From contig JAMXDE010000003.1 of assembly GCA_026770025.1 (NCBI GenBank), positions 3,534,001-3,598,000 on the forward strand: DNA of 64,000 nucleotides, written 5' to 3'. Below, piece after piece: positions 30,423 to 39,857 of this stretch. The first letter of the stretch is position 1; each line of letters starts with the position of its first letter. The translations under genes and the position numbers were made by a program. The DNA is from Craspedostauros australis. Its lineage: Eukaryota > Bacillariophyta > Bacillariophyceae > Mastogloiales > Achnanthaceae. Below the pieces are notes generated by a model. It was given only the letters and a program-made list of their open reading frames with translations. It had not been told where the DNA came from and did not search any database.

Positions 30423-31910
30423 TCAGGATTGGCCTTGTTGGTTGCGACGCGACATCATGCTGCCGATACCAGCCTGTCGACTGTTGTTGGTCTGGTCATT
30501 GGACGTGCCGGATGTCGCTGGTGGTTGGTAAGAATCGTCCTTGTCCTCTTTGGGACGTTTGGACGACGTATTCCTACCCACAACCATGACCCCACGACGC
30601 TTATCTCGCTCTTGGCGCATCTCAATTGCCTTGGACCTCTGAGCGGCCGACATGACAGACCACTCTTCTGGTGTGTAGTGGCGGTCTGTGATGACCATGT
30701 TGGGGTCATACTTCTTTGCCTTGCCTTGACCTCCGCGACCTCCTTTGTTGGATGCATTGTTGCGGTTGCCGCGACCACCCTTGCCTCTTCCCATTGATCC
30801 AATGTTGCGTGCGGACGTGGTGGATTGTTTGCGATCAAGGACTTCGCTGAGAGTGTTGACGGTTGTCTGGAAATTGAGGGCAATGGATTTGTTCATCATG
30901 ATGGAGTCACAAGCATTGGCAAGACGCTGATCACGAATCCCGGTAATGAGGTGGCGGACCTTGGCGGCTTCCACCAAAGGTTCGCCGCACTTGGACATAT
31001 CCTCAAAAGCAGAGTTCATCGTTTGTGCGTATTTCTCGAATGGGAAGTGACGTGCTTTGCCGTCATAGAATAGTGTGGCAATGGTGCGTGAGGCCGCTGC
31101 CTTTGTCCGCGCTTGGAACGAGTCCCCGTGGTAGTGCTCTTTCAGAGCGATGTATGCGGAGCGACCGTTCCTGGTACGTTCATACCCTTGGACCCAAGCC
31201 CATGCCGGACCACCATGTGTCACGTGTCGAATGACTTGCCATACAGCCGCATTGTCTGCATGGTATTTCACCCCTTCATGGAGTGCTCTATCGACGAGTT
31301 CTTCTTGCATGGATGGCACACCAAATCCGGTATGGATGGGTGGTGTTCGATCTTCTGGTTTGCGGATGTCCTCTCGGATGATGTACGCCAGCGGAGCATC
31401 GATAGCACCAAGCGTGCTGTCCAAGTAATTCTGGATGTCCTCCAGACTGTCTCGTACGTTCTCAACCCTGGTGAGCTGATCGGGCATGTCCATCGCCGGT
31501 GCGTCCTTGATGCGTTTCTCTTCGAGGAACAGTTCCCACAGAGCCAAAAGGCGATCCATGGGTGCTTCCATGGCAGAGAATGGACGTTGAATGCGATGAA
31601 AATGAAACCGGGCATAACGGAGTTGACGCAGTCTGAGTTCGTGGAGCCACCCGATGGTGGTTCCTGGATCCTTGATCTGGGATGGTACAGATGTTTTGCC
31701 TCCCTTGTAGGCAGGATTGTCAATCAACCCGCTGCCCACGCAAATGCGTTTGCACAGTTTGCAAAGGTCAACGTCTGAGAGTGAGAGGAGACCATCGAAG
31801 CTCATCAAGCCTTGCTCGAACAAAGCACCAGCAATCTCTTCACTGGTGATGTTCAGAACACCTTGAATGTAGAACTTGATCTCGTTGTTGTTGATAGTTG
31901 GAACAGCCAT
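30423..31910 (-). CDS. Copia Gag protein
   Basis: 495 residues from ATG 31910 (MAVPTINNNEIKFYIQ). The capsid-like part contains the Copia Gag pattern around MNSAFEDM and VRHLITGI. The C-terminal third is Gly/Arg/Lys-rich (GRGKGGRGNRNN) and likely binds RNA. No CCHC zinc knuckle is present. The frame ends in a single TGA (context CAA TCC TGA CCA), after which pol continues in the same frame. Confidence 0.88.
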   Translation of the reverse strand: MAVPTINNNEIKFYIQGVLNITSEEIAGALFEQGLMSFDGLLSLSDVDLCKLCKRICVGSGLIDNPAYKGGKTSVPSQIKDPGTTIGWLHELRLRQLRYARFHFHRIQRPFSAMEAPMDRLLALWELFLEEKRIKDAPAMDMPDQLTRVENVRDSLEDIQNYLDSTLGAIDAPLAYIIREDIRKPEDRTPPIHTGFGVPSMQEELVDRALHEGVKYHADNAAVWQVIRHVTHGGPAWAWVQGYERTRNGRSAYIALKEHYHGDSFQARTKAAASRTIATLFYDGKARHFPFEKYAQTMNSAFEDMSKCGEPLVEAAKVRHLITGIRDQRLANACDSIMMNKSIALNFQTTVNTLSEVLDRKQSTTSARNIGSMGRGKGGRGNRNNASNKGGRGGQGKAKKYDPNMVITDRHYTPEEWSVMSAAQRSKAIEMRQERDKRRGVMVVGRNTSSKRPKEDKDDSYQPPATSGTSNDQTNNSRQAGIGSMMSRRNQQGQS

Positions 31911-32384
31911 GTTGCCGTTGTTGTATGCGAGAGTGAGTATGACAATGACAATGTAAAAGGAAAAACGAGAAAAAGAGAACGGGTTTTGTTGTTGACAGAC
32001 ACACACTGGGACAACGTGTGTTTCGTCCAAAAGGGGATTCTGCGTGTTGATTCATGGTGTTGATCCACGGTGAGGAGCACAGGGTCGGTGAGTTTCACAC
32101 GATTCCATGCTGAGAGAAACAGCAAGTGCCCTCGTAGGAATCACCGTATGGCCTACGGTAGGTGCGTCCACCATTGTCACCCCAACCTCGCGAAAGCGAA
32201 CGGTAGGATTGTACCCCTCTGACACCGGCCACAAGGTGTCAGAACATCATGGTCAAAGGAGGTACAGCACAATACAAGCCGTGCCAGCTGATGACGGTTC
32301 AACCTCGAAGCGGTGCCCCAGTATGTTCGTTGCCTCTTCAGGCAGTCCCACGCGTTAACGCGTGCTCAATCGAGCGGATGAGAA

Positions 32385-32392
32385 TGATAAAC
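32385..32392 (-). other. Candidate Copia primer binding site
   Basis: The internal region starts GTTTATCA immediately after the 5' LTR. The unrelated small LTR element at 59880-61915 starts its internal region with the same eight bases, suggesting a shared tRNA primer. The tRNA is not identified. Confidence 0.5.
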
Positions 32393-32566
32393 CAAGTTAT
32401 TACACGCATGAAACCCAAAAGTGTTGTGAAAGCGTACGAACGCAGATTATGAGTATTATGGAGACCTTCTTGCACGCTGAGTTACGTGGCTGTTGCTACC
32501 TGATTGGTTGACACCTGTGTCCACGTTGTAACGCCGATTTAACCGTTTCACATGCATCCTGGTTTG
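32393..32566 (-). repeat. Copia 5' LTR
   Basis: 174 bp, identical to the 3' LTR, and should hold the element's promoter. Confidence 0.92.
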
Positions 32567-32898
32567 ATGGAACGATTGGACCAAGAAAGATTTGGAGGAG
32601 AGGAAGGAAACGGATGAGTCCGAAAGGCTACGCCGGTTATTTAGAGCTCTCTTTACATGTCCGACCAGATCGCATGTGCATGTGCTTGTCACATCGTTGC
32701 TCTATGTTCCACTTCATTGAATGAGTGTGCTCCAACATGCATTCAAATTCACATCCACATTCAACGCAAGCAGCATCATCGCCATCACCATGAATGCAAG
32801 AAACAGAAGTATTTGTTGTATCTGTTGTTTATATATCGTTTGCATGGTATTGTATGTATTCTGGAATGTTGCGATGTGCGTAACTTCTGCATCACCCT
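32567..32898. other. Intergenic between Copia element and permease 3' end
   Basis: About 330 bases starting with the right-hand ATGG target duplication. No coding frame with support. Confidence 0.55.
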
Positions 32899-34608
32899 CT
32901 ATTCGGACTTTGATTTCGTTCCTTCCGCATGCTCGTCATCGCATCCGCAGTGCTCGTGATCATCGTGACCACCACCACCACCGCCGCCAATCTTGAACAG
33001 ACGATTGCCCATGCCCAAGACCCCGAATGCGGCACAGAGATACTTGGCATTCTGCAAGTACCAGACGGGAAGGTCCATCATCCCGCCGCCGCCCACAGAA
33101 TTGGCCTCCTGCTCAACGAGGAGATCGATGCCGGCGGCGTCCACGAGGTAGGACAGGACGAAGGCGGACCCGACGATCGCGGTCGCGACGCGCGGCAAGA
33201 CGGACCATCGCATGGATTTCGAGGTGGATGCCGACTGCACGAGCAGGATCAGGCTCGCCAGGTTGGTGGATGGCGCCGCCATCAGGAAGGCGAATGCTAA
33301 TCCCGGCGAGCCACCGGCCTTTTGGATCGCGGCGGCGAACGTGACGGTGGAGTGCTCGCACAGCTGCAGCGGCAGGGCAGAGATCAGCACCAGCATGCGG
33401 ATGCCGGCTTGGACGATGGGCGAATCCGGTGCGTCCGAACCGCGCAGCACGGCGTAGGCCATGGAGAGTCGCGGCATGAGGTGGACGGCGGCCGTGCTCA
33501 AGGCGAGTCCGAACAGGACGGTGGGGAACACTTCGCCGGCCGTTTCGATGCAGGTGCCGAGGAATGCCAGCAGCACGTTGCTGCTCTTGTCCTGCTTGGC
33601 AGCGTCCTTGCCACTGCTGCTCTTACCATTGACATATTTGCCGCGCGTGGATTTGGAGAACGGCATCAGCGACAGACCGGTGGCGATTGCCAGCACGACG
33701 GCACCCAGCAACCTCCACATGGCGGCCTCCGGTCCCAAGAGACCCCAGGTGATGGCAGCGCTGTCCAATCCAGCTGATTGCGACGCGGTGAGGAACACGA
33801 CGACGGAGGCGAGCGGGATGCCGGTGTTGACAAGACCTGCGGCGATGGGAAGCGCACCGCAGGAACACAGAGGGGTTGCCAGGCCACACAAGGCAGCCTG
33901 GATGAAGGTGAGACATCGGGCGATGGTGGACGCATCGTTGTCGTAGTTGAGGATGGATTGGATAGAATCGATGGAGAAGGGAACGATGGACAGTACGGCC
34001 GTAAGCAGCACTCCCAGGGTCACCCAAGGAATAGTTTCCATGACCTCGTGGTACAACTTGGTCAGGTAGGTTGCGGACTGTCCGTGATGGGAATGTCCGT
34101 GCGAGTGGCTGTGGCTGTGGCTGTGACCATGACCCTGGCTGTGCTGGGCCTGCTCATCGTGCTGTTCCGTCGACAACCGCCTGTGCTCTTCATCTTCATG
34201 TCCATGGTGGTCGTGAGCATGGTGGTCATGTCCATCGTGGTCGTGAACATGGTGGTCATGTCCATGGTGATCGTGTCCATGGTGATCGTGTCCATGGTGA
34301 TCGTGTCCATGGTGATCGTGTCCATGGTGATCGTGTCCATGGTGATCGTGTCCATCGTGATGTCCATCTTCATGCCCAAGCACATGATCGTGGCCATGAA
34401 TATGTCCGTGCTCATGTTCCTCTTCATGGCCATTCTCAAGCTTGCGTTGAGGCGTGTCGGTGACAGCCTCTTCCTTCGCTGGCGGTGCTTGCATCCACTC
34501 CGCATGAGCGTGGTTGTGCCCGCACCCGCAGCCCTCCGAGGATGCTTGCTCCACTGCCAGCGCAAGCACGCACAGTGCCATCATTGTGGAAGACAGTGAG
34601 AGACGCAT
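32899..34608 (-). CDS. His-rich membrane permease with TPLCSCG motif
   Basis: 569 residues from ATG 34608. A signal peptide (LSSTMMALCVLALAVEQASS) leads to a Cys/His start (GCGCGHNHAH). A lumenal His-rich domain of about 150 residues follows, built of HDHHG-type pentapeptides and then HSHSHSHGHSHH. About eight hydrophobic segments come next. The motif ATPLCSCGALPIAAGLV (about 33830-33880) is the signature of the bacterial permease family (PF03773-like) that includes the metalloid exporter ArsP. The C-terminus carries HDDHEHCGCDDEH. Known relatives move metalloids or are linked to heavy-metal resistance. The flanking His/Cys clusters suggest divalent metal binding, perhaps zinc. Substrate and membrane are inferred. 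Confidence 0.8.
   Translation of the reverse strand: MRLSLSSTMMALCVLALAVEQASSEGCGCGHNHAHAEWMQAPPAKEEAVTDTPQRKLENGHEEEHEHGHIHGHDHVLGHEDGHHDGHDHHGHDHHGHDHHGHDHHGHDHHGHDHHGHDHHVHDHDGHDHHAHDHHGHEDEEHRRLSTEQHDEQAQHSQGHGHSHSHSHSHGHSHHGQSATYLTKLYHEVMETIPWVTLGVLLTAVLSIVPFSIDSIQSILNYDNDASTIARCLTFIQAALCGLATPLCSCGALPIAAGLVNTGIPLASVVVFLTASQSAGLDSAAITWGLLGPEAAMWRLLGAVVLAIATGLSLMPFSKSTRGKYVNGKSSSGKDAAKQDKSSNVLLAFLGTCIETAGEVFPTVLFGLALSTAAVHLMPRLSMAYAVLRGSDAPDSPIVQAGIRMLVLISALPLQLCEHSTVTFAAAIQKAGGSPGLAFAFLMAAPSTNLASLILLVQSASTSKSMRWSVLPRVATAIVGSAFVLSYLVDAAGIDLLVEQEANSVGGGGMMDLPVWYLQNAKYLCAAFGVLGMGNRLFKIGGGGGGGHDDHEHCGCDDEHAEGTKSKSE
34198..34375. repeat. 15-bp coding minisatellite in His-rich domain
   Basis: Tandem 15-base units (GTGATCGTGTCCATG on the plus strand) encode HDHHG repeats. 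At least five central units are identical, so unit number is likely to vary between strains. Confidence 0.9.
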
Positions 34609-35098
34609 TGTTCGGTTTGCTCGTTTCCTTCTCTTCTCTTTGCTTCTCTTTGCTTTCTCGTCGAGGTCGATGCTGATGTCGATACTGACGGTGCCGATAC
34701 CATGCAATGGGAACAAAGCACAACAGGAAGACGGCTACTCTGTTCTTCGGCTGCGGAATAATGTCTGTTTTGTGGTTGGAACCGAGCGTTGGGGTGGGTG
34801 GAGACATTCTGTGGTGATGTCCATCATTTTCTTTCTGCGTGTCGGCGCAAGGCCCTTCGTGATTTGGCCTATTCTCAAAATCAACACGTGCGATCTTGTT
34901 CAAGAATAGGCCGCTTGTTAGTCATACTAATCACGCCTCATGACCGGAATCGGCAGCAATCCACGATTGAGGACGCCACAACAAAATCAACACACAACCA
35001 ACACACAACCAACACGACGACAACACCGCCTCTGTTGTCACAACTCAAGCAAGCATCAGATAATAGCTCGTGCTCCACGCTACCCTGCTCGGATCAGG
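34609..35098. promoter_or_regulatory. Divergent promoter region
   Basis: 490 bases between two genes read outward (permease and PIG-X-like). It must contain both promoters; no individual element is recognisable. Confidence 0.45.
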
Positions 35099-36367
35099 AT
35101 GCTGCTCACAGCGAGTGCTTTCAGGACAGGCGGCAGCTTCACGGTGCCCCTGCTGTTCCAACTTCTGCTGCTGCTGGTGCTGCTGGTGCTGGAGTCGGTC
35201 CACGCTGCTGCAACTGAACAGTCTGATGTCGTGCTTGTCCGACCAGCGCCTCCGGCACCAACTGATTCGGATGGATCCAACAGGCACGCATTCTTGGAGG
35301 TGTCTTGCTTTACGTCGCTCACAGAAGATGGTAGCATAGGAACATCTCCCGATGATTCTCAGCAGCGCCAGCGATGCTGCGATGCTATCCAGCAGGCTCT
35401 GGCGCAAGGCTGTCGCATTGCCATCATGGCTGACGAGTTGTGCTCCATCCACATGGCGCGGGTTCCCCCAATATCTCAACATGGGAACGATGGTTCGCAT
35501 CCATGGGCATCGCCAAGGATGGCAGAATATGTGCTCCTGCTTCCATCTGCGACAGCATCCTGCGCATCTTCGTGCCAGGAGGCTGAAGTCTGGATGCAAG
35601 GCGGTGCCGACAGGGAAGATCACAATCGATGGATGCCCTTCAATGAAGCGCAAACGCTCATACGTTGGCAGTTGGCGCACTCTTCCATCGCTCTATTTCC
35701 AAAGAGAGACGCCGATGACACGGCGTCATTGCGCATGTCATTGACGTCGTCGCTATCCAACGACGGTGGCATGCACCGATTGCTGCATCATGTCATCGAC
35801 TTGCCGGAGCCTCTCGCAACTCCACTGAGGATATTCATGGCGTTGCATATTCCAGATGCCATCTTCATGGATCTGGACGACGCCCAGGAGGGGCAGGCAT
35901 CCTCCAGTGATGCAGCCGACTTGATAGACGTCACGTATCATGCTGCGGAAACGATCGACATTGAACAGCCAGCGTTCGCGAGTCCATCCCATTTAGTCCT
36001 GGTCGAAGTATCCATCAGCAACGGCAGGGCGGCTACATCAGCGCCAAAGGAAGGCGGTCGCGGAAACAGGCAGATTATGTTTGCGAGCAAACTGCACCTG
36101 CGATATCCGCAGCCGACCAACACGAACAAGCTGAAATCAGCGTGGCGGAACGTCGTCGTATCGCCACCACAGATCGTCTTCGCAGAGACGCAGAACGCCG
36201 TCCGTGCATTCCCAACGCACCCTGCTCACGACCACGCACCCATCATCACATATGTTGCAGCTGGAGATGAAGCTGATTATCCGCTGGTTGTCTTTGTCAC
36301 CTTTGCCAGCGCCATCGCCGGAGCATTCGTCATGCTGCGGGATATCCTGCAAGCCTGCGAATGGTAG
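35099..36367 (+). CDS. PIG-X/PBN1-like subunit of GPI mannosyltransferase I
   Basis: 422 residues from ATG 35099, chosen because a signal peptide (LLFQLLLLLVLLVLESVHA) follows at once; an upstream in-frame ATG at 34940 would bury it. The lumenal domain shows the PIG-X-type order: IDLPEPLATPLRIFMALHIPD, then DIEQPAFASPSHLVLVEV, then KLHLRYPQPT and VVSPPQIVFA. One C-terminal membrane helix (YPLVVFVTFASAIAGAFVML) closes the protein. PIG-X stabilises PIG-M, which adds the first mannose to GPI anchors in the endoplasmic reticulum. The family is very divergent, so the call rests on the LHLRYPxP motif and topology. Confidence 0.6.
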   Translation: MLLTASAFRTGGSFTVPLLFQLLLLLVLLVLESVHAAATEQSDVVLVRPAPPAPTDSDGSNRHAFLEVSCFTSLTEDGSIGTSPDDSQQRQRCCDAIQQALAQGCRIAIMADELCSIHMARVPPISQHGNDGSHPWASPRMAEYVLLLPSATASCASSCQEAEVWMQGGADREDHNRWMPFNEAQTLIRWQLAHSSIALFPKRDADDTASLRMSLTSSLSNDGGMHRLLHHVIDLPEPLATPLRIFMALHIPDAIFMDLDDAQEGQASSSDAADLIDVTYHAAETIDIEQPAFASPSHLVLVEVSISNGRAATSAPKEGGRGNRQIMFASKLHLRYPQPTNTNKLKSAWRNVVVSPPQIVFAETQNAVRAFPTHPAHDHAPIITYVAAGDEADYPLVVFVTFASAIAGAFVMLRDILQACEW

Positions 36368-36953
36368 CAATGGTTGATGTCATGGCGCACATTGGTCACA
36401 GCAGCTACGTACAGCCAATCGAATGCCCTATCTGATACACCAAGCGATTTCAGTTGTCCTATTGTTTGGGGTGGTGTTCTGCCATGTCCTCCCGTGAGAA
36501 GCAGCAGCACCGTCGCGAGAGGCTCCCAGCGCACGGCCATCAGCGATTTCCCACTTTTGGTCGTCTACACCCAATGTGTAGTCTATTGGCCGAATCGATT
36601 TTGAACCATTCTAACGTCAATTTAACGCTTCAGAAGAGTTCAAATTTGAAACGAGGAACAAAGCCGCAACAGGAAGAATGTGAAAGCGGACTGGATGCAA
36701 CCAACACAATACTTCCCCCACAACATCGTGCGAGCACCAAGGCAAGCGCAGGTGCAAGTGCGAACAAGGGAATCAAGACGTATGTCACAGCGTCGACACT
36801 CACACCAATACCATCATCAACACCTCGAACACAAACAAAAGCTGTGCCACACACTTCCAGCCAGACGCTCAAGCATCATACCTGACGCCCACGGTGTCGG
36901 CAGTGGCAGGATAGTTGAAAGACCGCAAAGACTCGGAGATCTATCAACCAACC
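36368..36953. other. Intergenic upstream of NDC80
   Basis: About 590 bases, becoming A/C-rich toward the NDC80 start. No supported gene. Confidence 0.55.
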
Positions 36954-39298
36954 ATGCCGCAACGCACATCCTCGCGCAATCGGCGCGTGACGCTCGGCCC
37001 TGTCAGCATCAACGGCCATGAAGATGGCGTCATGACACGCAGCGGCCGCCGACGACAATCCGTCGAGCCGTCTGCGGCAGTGGCGAAGTCCCGACCTCCG
37101 CGCGGATCATCGCGCAAGTCCATGCTGCCACGTGTCGGGCGTGAGAACATGGTGCCACAGAGCCCTGCTGTTGCCAAGCCGACGGCGTCCAGCGCCAACC
37201 GACGCAAGAGCACGGCGTCGTCGCGCAGGAAGAGCAGCATGCGGGACACAGATCGTCGCCAATCCATGGTACCATCGTCATCAGGCCCACCGGCGAAGGT
37301 GGATCCGAGGCCCATCGGCGAAAAGGCGTTCCAGCAGGAGTGCATCCGCAAGCTCATGCACTACCTCAGCCGCAACGGATACGAGTACCCCATGTCGCAA
37401 CGCACCTTGGCACGGCCATCCGGAAAGGACTTCTCCAACATCATCACCTTTCTGCTGCGCAAACTCGATCCCAACTTTCAGGTGGATAGCAGCATGAAGA
37501 TGGAGGATGAAATCGCCATGAACTTCAAGGCCTTGGGATATCCCTTCACCGTTAGTAAGACGGCGTTGGTCGCGGCTGGCTCACCGCACACCTGGCCAGC
37601 GCTGCTGGCTGCGCTCACGTGGTTGATGGAGCACATTCAGGTGATCGAAGGTATCGACCCATCGCCCAAGCCTGCACCTCTGGATCAGCTGAACGCTGAA
37701 TCACCAAAATTCGAATCTCTGGACGAACTGGAGCAGTCGACAGACAGGGCTTTCTTCGTTTATTTGACCGGGGCGTACCAAGCCTTCTTGCAAGGTGACG
37801 AGGCAATGACAGAGACGCTGGAATCAGCCCTTGCTGATCGCTTCGAACGGGATGATGCTATTATTGAACACGAGATCGAGCACCTCACAGATGTGAATGG
37901 TGAAATTGTGGAACGCATCAACCACCTCAGTGAGGACGCTGCAGAGTAAGTCATCGATGTTGCGTTGATGAGAAAGTGGAGGGCGATTGAAGATGCTCTT
38001 CATTTTCGACTCTACTATGATTGAATGCAATTCTAACATGGTTGAACATGTCATGCCTTGACTCACATCGTGCGCTCACATATATCCCACTCGCGCTCTC
38101 TCTCTCTCTCGCTCTGTTCCTCCTGCTTTCCGTTGCTGTCGTGCACCACGAATGTGCATGAATGCATGCGTACTCGCATGTATACGTGGCACTCTATCAT
38201 CCAATATGGCAACACAGTATTCCGATGTACGAAAAGAAAAAGAAAGACTACGAGACAGATCTGGAGCAGTTTCAGGATCTGCTGCAGCAGATGAATCAAC
38301 ACGTTTCCACGTTGGAGCAAAAGAAGAAGGAACGTACGAAAGCATTGAATGAAACCAACAGGACGCTGGAAAGGACCACGGCAGCAGTGGACGCGCTGAA
38401 GGAGACTGTCACCTCGCAGGCTCTGTCGCAGGAAGATGTGGTCAAGATGAAGTCCGAGAAGAAAGGTGTGGAGGAGGCCATCGAGCGTGCCAACAGCACG
38501 AAGGAATTGCTGCGAAAAACTTGCTGGGAGGCCAAGGCGACCCTCGATAGTAGCTGGAACGCGCTCGAAACTGTGGTGGCGGAATACAACTCATTCATGA
38601 ATGAACTTCAGCTGCTCCCACTTGTTTCCATCAAGGGCATCGACAACAAGATCGTCCTCAACAAAAACGTCAAACTGGACAGAGACGCGAAGGTGCAGAT
38701 GCTGGGAGGTGTGGACATGGTGTCAACCGTTCAACCGGCTCTGTCGGAATGCAAGCTTGATTATGCGAACAAGCTCTCCGAAGCGAAGTGGAAGTATCAG
38801 GATTCTCTGAATAAGCTGGAGGTGGCAGAGGATGAGGCTTCGGCCGTGTCATCAAAGCTCCAGATCTTGGAAGAAAAGCTCGCAAGGTGTGAAGAGACGC
38901 TGCAGGGTGAACAGCAGGCCAACGAGGCGAAGGTCAACGTCCGAACGCGTGAAGTCGAAGGCCTGCAGCAGAAGGTGGCCGCGTTGCGCGACCCGGTCGC
39001 TCGCGAGGAACAGCTCGCGTCGCTGGATCGGCAAGCGTCGGATCTGGAAACGCAGCGGGTGGAACAGCAGCGGGACCATGAGAACAAGAAGACCATGATG
39101 CTGGCGAGCATCGCTGAGGCTGTGCGTGCCATCAGCGAGTACGAGCAGGAGTGCATCCAGAAGGTTGCAGCATTGAAGTCGTACGTGGAAACACAGAAGC
39201 AATCCTTCCAGAGCATCAAGATGCACAACAACGCGTCTCAACAACAATCACAGCAGCAGGAACAGCGGCTATTGTCGCCACAAGCACACAACCAGTAA
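36954..39298 (+). CDS. NDC80: NDC80/HEC1 kinetochore protein (2 exons)
   Basis: Outer-kinetochore microtubule-binding subunit of the NDC80 complex. Exon 1 is 36954-37945 and exon 2 is 38218-39298. The intron (GTAAG...ACACAG) is in phase 2 and the product is about 690 residues. The basic, Ser/Arg-rich N-terminal tail (about 1-115) contains repeated RRKS/RRQS sites that look like Aurora-kinase targets. The calponin-homology fold spans about 120-229 (FQQECIRKLMHYLSRNGY, then FKALGYPFTVSKTAL and HTWPALLAALTWLMEHI). Exon 2 is almost wholly coiled coil (YETDLEQFQDLLQQMNQ onward), ending in a Gln-rich tail. The start is the first ATG in frame. Length is close to the usual 640 residues. Confidence 0.9.
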
Positions 39299-39857
39299 CG
39301 TGCTTGGAAGCGGATGAGCCACCACTTTTCAAAGCAGTGTCTCCTAAAGCGCATCCATTGTATTGATAGTAGATTTCCTGTTTCCTTTGTTTCATGCTCG
39401 TGGAATAAGAACTACGTGATTCTCTTCTGCCTCTTCGTACTTCAGTACGTACAAAGGTTTTATCGAAGGTCGAGTACTTCACCCACCGCTTGTCTCTGTC
39501 TCAATTGCTCTGAGCGTGTTACATAGATGTAATGTTGCATTGAATTCAGGGATGGAAACGTTGATGACGCCAATGTCAGGGTATCGGCATCGCATGGCAT
39601 CGCAGACATGTTCACCATCCTCCCGTGACGGATGCACTCGCGATGGCCCTTGCACATCATCGTGAAGAATCTATCGTACTCTTCGAGTATACTATTGGAA
39701 TAGATACATTGTAGAATACTTCTCATGTATTACATGGTATTCCTCTCTAGTCTCGTGTGTGTATTGGTTGGTCTTATTGGTGTTGCTGCGCAGCTCTTGC
39801 GCGCTGTAGTACAATACTATGAATCATGTGTTGGTAACTGCAACAGGGCCACGGATT
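39299..39857. other. Convergent intergenic region
   Basis: 3' flanks of NDC80 and the PI-PLC gene. Contains several GTAC/TACG-rich short palindromes near 39435-39475 and 39672-39690. No gene. Confidence 0.5.

Larger units (their letters stand above)
26150..32566 (-). mobile_element. Complete Ty1/Copia LTR retrotransposon
   Basis: A 6,417-bp element read on the minus strand: 5' LTR 32393-32566, leader, gag, in-frame stop, pol, polypurine tract, 3' LTR 26150-26323. The two 174-bp LTRs are identical base for base, both coding regions are intact, and the ends are flanked by the direct repeat ATGG (26146-26149 and 32567-32570). These signs point to a recent insertion. Pol order is protease, integrase, reverse transcriptase, RNase H, which defines Copia. 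The DSHAD protease motif resembles Copia lineages known from diatoms. LTR ends read CA...TG on the coding strand instead of the usual TG...CA. Confidence 0.95.

Noticed and set aside
33778-34599. 273-residue plus-strand frame over the His-repeat region
   Set aside because: A shadow of the 15-bp minisatellite (Met/Val repeats); the minus strand has the permease.
34609-34716. N-terminal extension of the permease to 34716
   Set aside because: It would need a non-ATG start and would hide the signal peptide that begins at ATG 34608.
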